Of a stretch of DNA of 60,464 nt, positions 58,129 through 60,464 are shown one piece after another. A model generated the notes under the pieces. That model worked only from the letters and a program-made list of their open reading frames with translations, was not told where the DNA came from and ran no database searches. Each line of letters starts with the position of its first letter. Position 1 is the stretch's first letter. A program made the position numbers and the translations under genes. The DNA is from Cladosporium sp. IMV 00045 (taxonomy: Eukaryota > Ascomycota > Dothideomycetes > Cladosporiales > Cladosporiaceae). The DNA lies in assembly GCA_001931905.2 (NCBI GenBank), contig MSJI02000524.1:1-60464 (forward strand). The letters run 5' to 3'.

Positions 58129-59003
58129 TGTATTTTGGTGTCGCGCGCTGGCGAGGATGGGCTTGGAGAGGTTGTATGATCTGGCAGCAGGTTGTATTTA
58201 TCTCAGTGATGAGATCCAAGAGTGTTGGTGTTATAGCAGTAGGTAGGAAGAGAGTTGAGTGTCCAGGATGTTGAGGATGTCAAAAGAGTCGGCCAGGCGC
58301 AAGGTGTAAACCTGAGGCCAAGTAAGCTGCAGCGTTTGTGTTTGTATGGCTGGCACTGCTGCTCCTTCTCCCTTTGTGAGATGAAACGCGTGCGGGCGAA
58401 ACATTGGGAGCAGATCCCTCGCCGGCTCGGGCCATGACAGTTTTGACTACATCTTAACAGCTGTGTTTATTATTCATTCACTTCCATTACTTCAACCTCA
58501 TTCGTCCCAGAGGTCAGGGTCATCTCTCTAATGGCTACACTTGTCGTTTTCTGTCTCTTGTCTCTCTTCGACGTCGACGGCATGCCCCACCCAGCCGCAT
58601 CAGTCAATCAATCTCCATCTCGCCTCCTGATCTCATCTCCTTAACACTGCATGAACTACAGAATCCCCACATGCGCCTGTCTATTATTGCAGTACTGCCA
58701 TGTTACAGTCAAGTTTGGGCCCTTCGTGTCTTGTGGGTTTTGATGAAGTTGCTATTACGGACTATGCATGTTTACGTAGTTCATGCTTCATGCGCTCTCA
58801 TTCAATGGAGCGAAATGCCTTTCCTTTCTCCCAATCATGACATGCATCCTGTCCGTCGCATCATTACTTCCTCATCACGCTTCTCTGTCTCCCCCAGTTC
58901 CTTTTCCTGCCGCTTCCTTCCCCAAGCCCAGAAAGCACCCAGGTACCGCAAGTAGAAAAAGGAAAGTTTTTATTACCTCAAGAATTCAGTGTTCGGCGGT
59001 CGC
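58129..59003. other. Intergenic region
   Basis: 0.9 kb holding the erd2 promoter and the 3' flank of the Edc4-like gene. No feature seen. Confidence 0.6.
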
Positions 59004-60464
59004 CTAGACCAGCACACGCCTCACCTCAGAGATCTGCCTGTTAAGCGCGACCATCTTGCGGAGGACGTTTTCGTCGCGTGGCTCGGAATCGGACAGGTGC
59101 ATGTACGCACCTGAGAGGCGCTGGACGAGGACGTCCATGATCTTTGGTGCGACGTCGCGAATGTCGGCATCCTGTTTGAAGTCAGCAAAACAAAGCCCGC
59201 CAAGTGGTCGCAAATCATTATCACTCACGGCAGCGTCGATGTTCGACACGATAGTGCCCAGCCATTCAAGACGCTTGTCGACGTTGGTCTCGAAGCTCGA
59301 GGTGATGGCTGCCGAAACCGACAGGGCGACGAGGGAGGAAACCTGCTGCAGGTACAGCGGGTTCAGATACATGAACAGGTTGTCGAAGAGTTCGGCCTGG
59401 TTGGGCGACTGCAGCCACTCGATCGTGGCCTGCTGGTACTCGGCATTCTTCAGCATCTGAGTGAGCCTTGCAACTTCGCTCGGCTGCTCGGGCGGTGCTT
59501 GAGATGTGCCAGCTGGAGTCTCTGGCTCGCGCTGGGTCTGGGCGATCTGTGCCTGAGGAGTGGAGTGTTGGGTGGAAATCTGGCTGATGAGACGGCCATG
59601 CTCCTCCTTCATGCTCTGAACCATTGATGCAAGATCGTGCACGCTCGAAGTGAGCTGAGCCAACATCTCGGTTTGCTTGGCCTGGTGCTGAGACATCTCA
59701 CGGAACCTGGTGCCCAGCTGAGATTCGACGTCGAGGACGGCCTTCTGCGTAGATTGCGAAGACTGCGTGATCTGCGCCGACAGGTTCGTCTGGAGAGACT
59801 GCATCGAGCGCTGCACGAGGCCGCCCATGTCCATCTTGACTTGCTTCGTGACTTCATCGACGATGTGAGTCGACAGAGCGCGCGTCACTTGAGTGTCGCA
59901 CAGCGCAGCAGAGACGGCACTGGGGATAGCGGTCTTGAGCTCCTTCGCAACTGAGTCGGTGACGTGCTTGTTGAGAGTCTCAGAGAGCTTGCGCTCGAGG
60001 ACCTTTGAGGTGTCCTTGGTCAGTGCGGGAATGACCTTGCTCTCAATGCTGGTGCTGACAATCTTGTGCAAGGTTGACTCGACATTGTCGGTCAAGGTGC
60101 TGGACACAAGGCGAAGAATAGCGTCTTGCTTAGCATTGCCGGACGCCTCCGCAACACGCTTGTCCTGGTCAATCTTCTGGTACAAGGCAGCAAACTCCTT
60201 GCTGATCACATCCTGCACACCAGCGCCGACAGTGGCTGGTGCTGCGGTTGAGACACTCGGGGTGGCGGACGACGCTGACACTTCAGGAGCCGGTTCCGGC
60301 ACGGCCGCAGGCTGCTCGACCTCGCGATCAAGGGATGGCGACTTGGACTTCGCCTTTTGCGCAGCCATGGCGTAGCTGTCGGGCGTAATGAGTGGCGGGT
60401 TGGTAGAAGAGGGTGCCTCGGGAATTTGCTTCGAGGGCTCGATCTTAGCTGGAGGAGCAGAGCC
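59004..60464 (-). CDS. Enhancer of mRNA-decapping 4-like scaffold, C-terminal part (partial)
   Basis: A P-body scaffold that promotes mRNA decapping by Dcp2, acting in the cytoplasm. Exons on the minus strand are >60464-59229 and 59171-59004; 467 residues are visible and the frame is open to the right edge. The Met at 60368 is probably internal, not the start. Seen: a P/A/S-rich linker, a long alpha-helical region rich in Lys, Gln, Ser and Thr (about 300 residues), and a conserved C-terminal helical domain (ATIEWLQSPNQAELFDNLFMYLNPLYLQQVSSLVALSVSAAI). The 57-nt intron at 59228-59172 is a multiple of three with consensus sites and would otherwise insert 19 residues. The WD40 domain expected at the N-terminus lies outside. 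The family call rests on the helical tail. Confidence 0.82.
   Translation of the reverse strand, partial: GSAPPAKIEPSKQIPEAPSSTNPPLITPDSYAMAAQKAKSKSPSLDREVEQPAAVPEPAPEVSASSATPSVSTAAPATVGAGVQDVISKEFAALYQKIDQDKRVAEASGNAKQDAILRLVSSTLTDNVESTLHKIVSTSIESKVIPALTKDTSKVLERKLSETLNKHVTDSVAKELKTAIPSAVSAALCDTQVTRALSTHIVDEVTKQVKMDMGGLVQRSMQSLQTNLSAQITQSSQSTQKAVLDVESQLGTRFREMSQHQAKQTEMLAQLTSSVHDLASMVQSMKEEHGRLISQISTQHSTPQAQIAQTQREPETPAGTSQAPPEQPSEVARLTQMLKNAEYQQATIEWLQSPNQAELFDNLFMYLNPLYLQQVSSLVALSVSAAITSSFETNVDKRLEWLGTIVSNIDAAVSDNDLRPLGGLCFADFKQDADIRDVAPKIMDVLVQRLSGAYMHLSDSEPRDENVLRKMVALNRQISEVRRVLV

Overview
The window is nuclear DNA of a filamentous ascomycete (Pezizomycotina, most likely Dothideomycetes; the class is my inference). 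The reasons are many short introns (about 40-120 nt, mostly GTRNGY...YAG with a CTRAC-like branch site), compact gene spacing, AT-rich or pyrimidine-rich intergenic DNA, and fungal-type gene structures (Pif1-like helicase, Mid1, Trs130, Nha1/Sod2, Spt20). There is no tRNA, rRNA, CRISPR array or intact transposon that I can support.

Layout from left to right. The 3' half of poly(A) polymerase (+, 5' end outside the window). A gene-poor 2.3-kb stretch with (GCA)12 and (GA)19. An Hsp70/actin-like ATPase with a Q/P/S-rich head (-). A PhoD-type phosphatase (-). The SAGA subunit Spt20 (-). A kelch-repeat protein (+). The ribosome-biogenesis helicase Drs1 (-). A quinate-permease-like MFS transporter (+). 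A Cbf1-type bHLH factor (+). eIF6/Tif6 (-). A Na+/H+ antiporter (-). A Pif1-family helicase with an internal frameshift (+). Orc5 (-). The tRNA adenosine deaminase subunit Tad3 (+). The complex III subunit Qcr10 (-). The TRAPPII subunit Trs130 (+). An O-acetylhomoserine sulfhydrylase (+). A long-chain acyl-CoA ligase ending in a PTS1-like tripeptide (+). Mid1 (+). A class II histone deacetylase Hda1 with an Arb2-like tail (+). The K/HDEL receptor Erd2 (-). The C-terminal part of an Edc4-like decapping scaffold (-, 5' end outside the window).

These are mainly unlinked housekeeping genes in mixed orientation. There is no biosynthetic cluster, secretion system or island of foreign composition. 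Functional themes recur without operon-like linkage: mRNA 3' end, decay and translation (Pap1, Edc4, Tif6, Tad3); chromatin and transcription (Spt20, Hda1, Cbf1); DNA replication and repair (Orc5, Pif1-like); ion, sulfur, phosphate and fatty-acid physiology (Nha1, Mid1, Met17, PhoD, acyl-CoA ligase); and secretory traffic (Trs130, Erd2).

I did not find a convincing undescribed system. The observations most worth a second look are regulatory or structural: five CCTCGG/CCGAGG cores before the putative peroxisomal acyl-CoA ligase; a QA-1F-like palindrome before the quinate-permease-like gene; a CCAAT palindrome before QCR10; a frameshift in an A5 run of the Pif1-like helicase; a perfect T15A15 palindrome; and a last intron in the PhoD gene whose retention would remove a membrane anchor. 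Exon borders were worked out by eye from splice consensus, reading frame and family conservation. Codon sums were checked for every spliced gene model.
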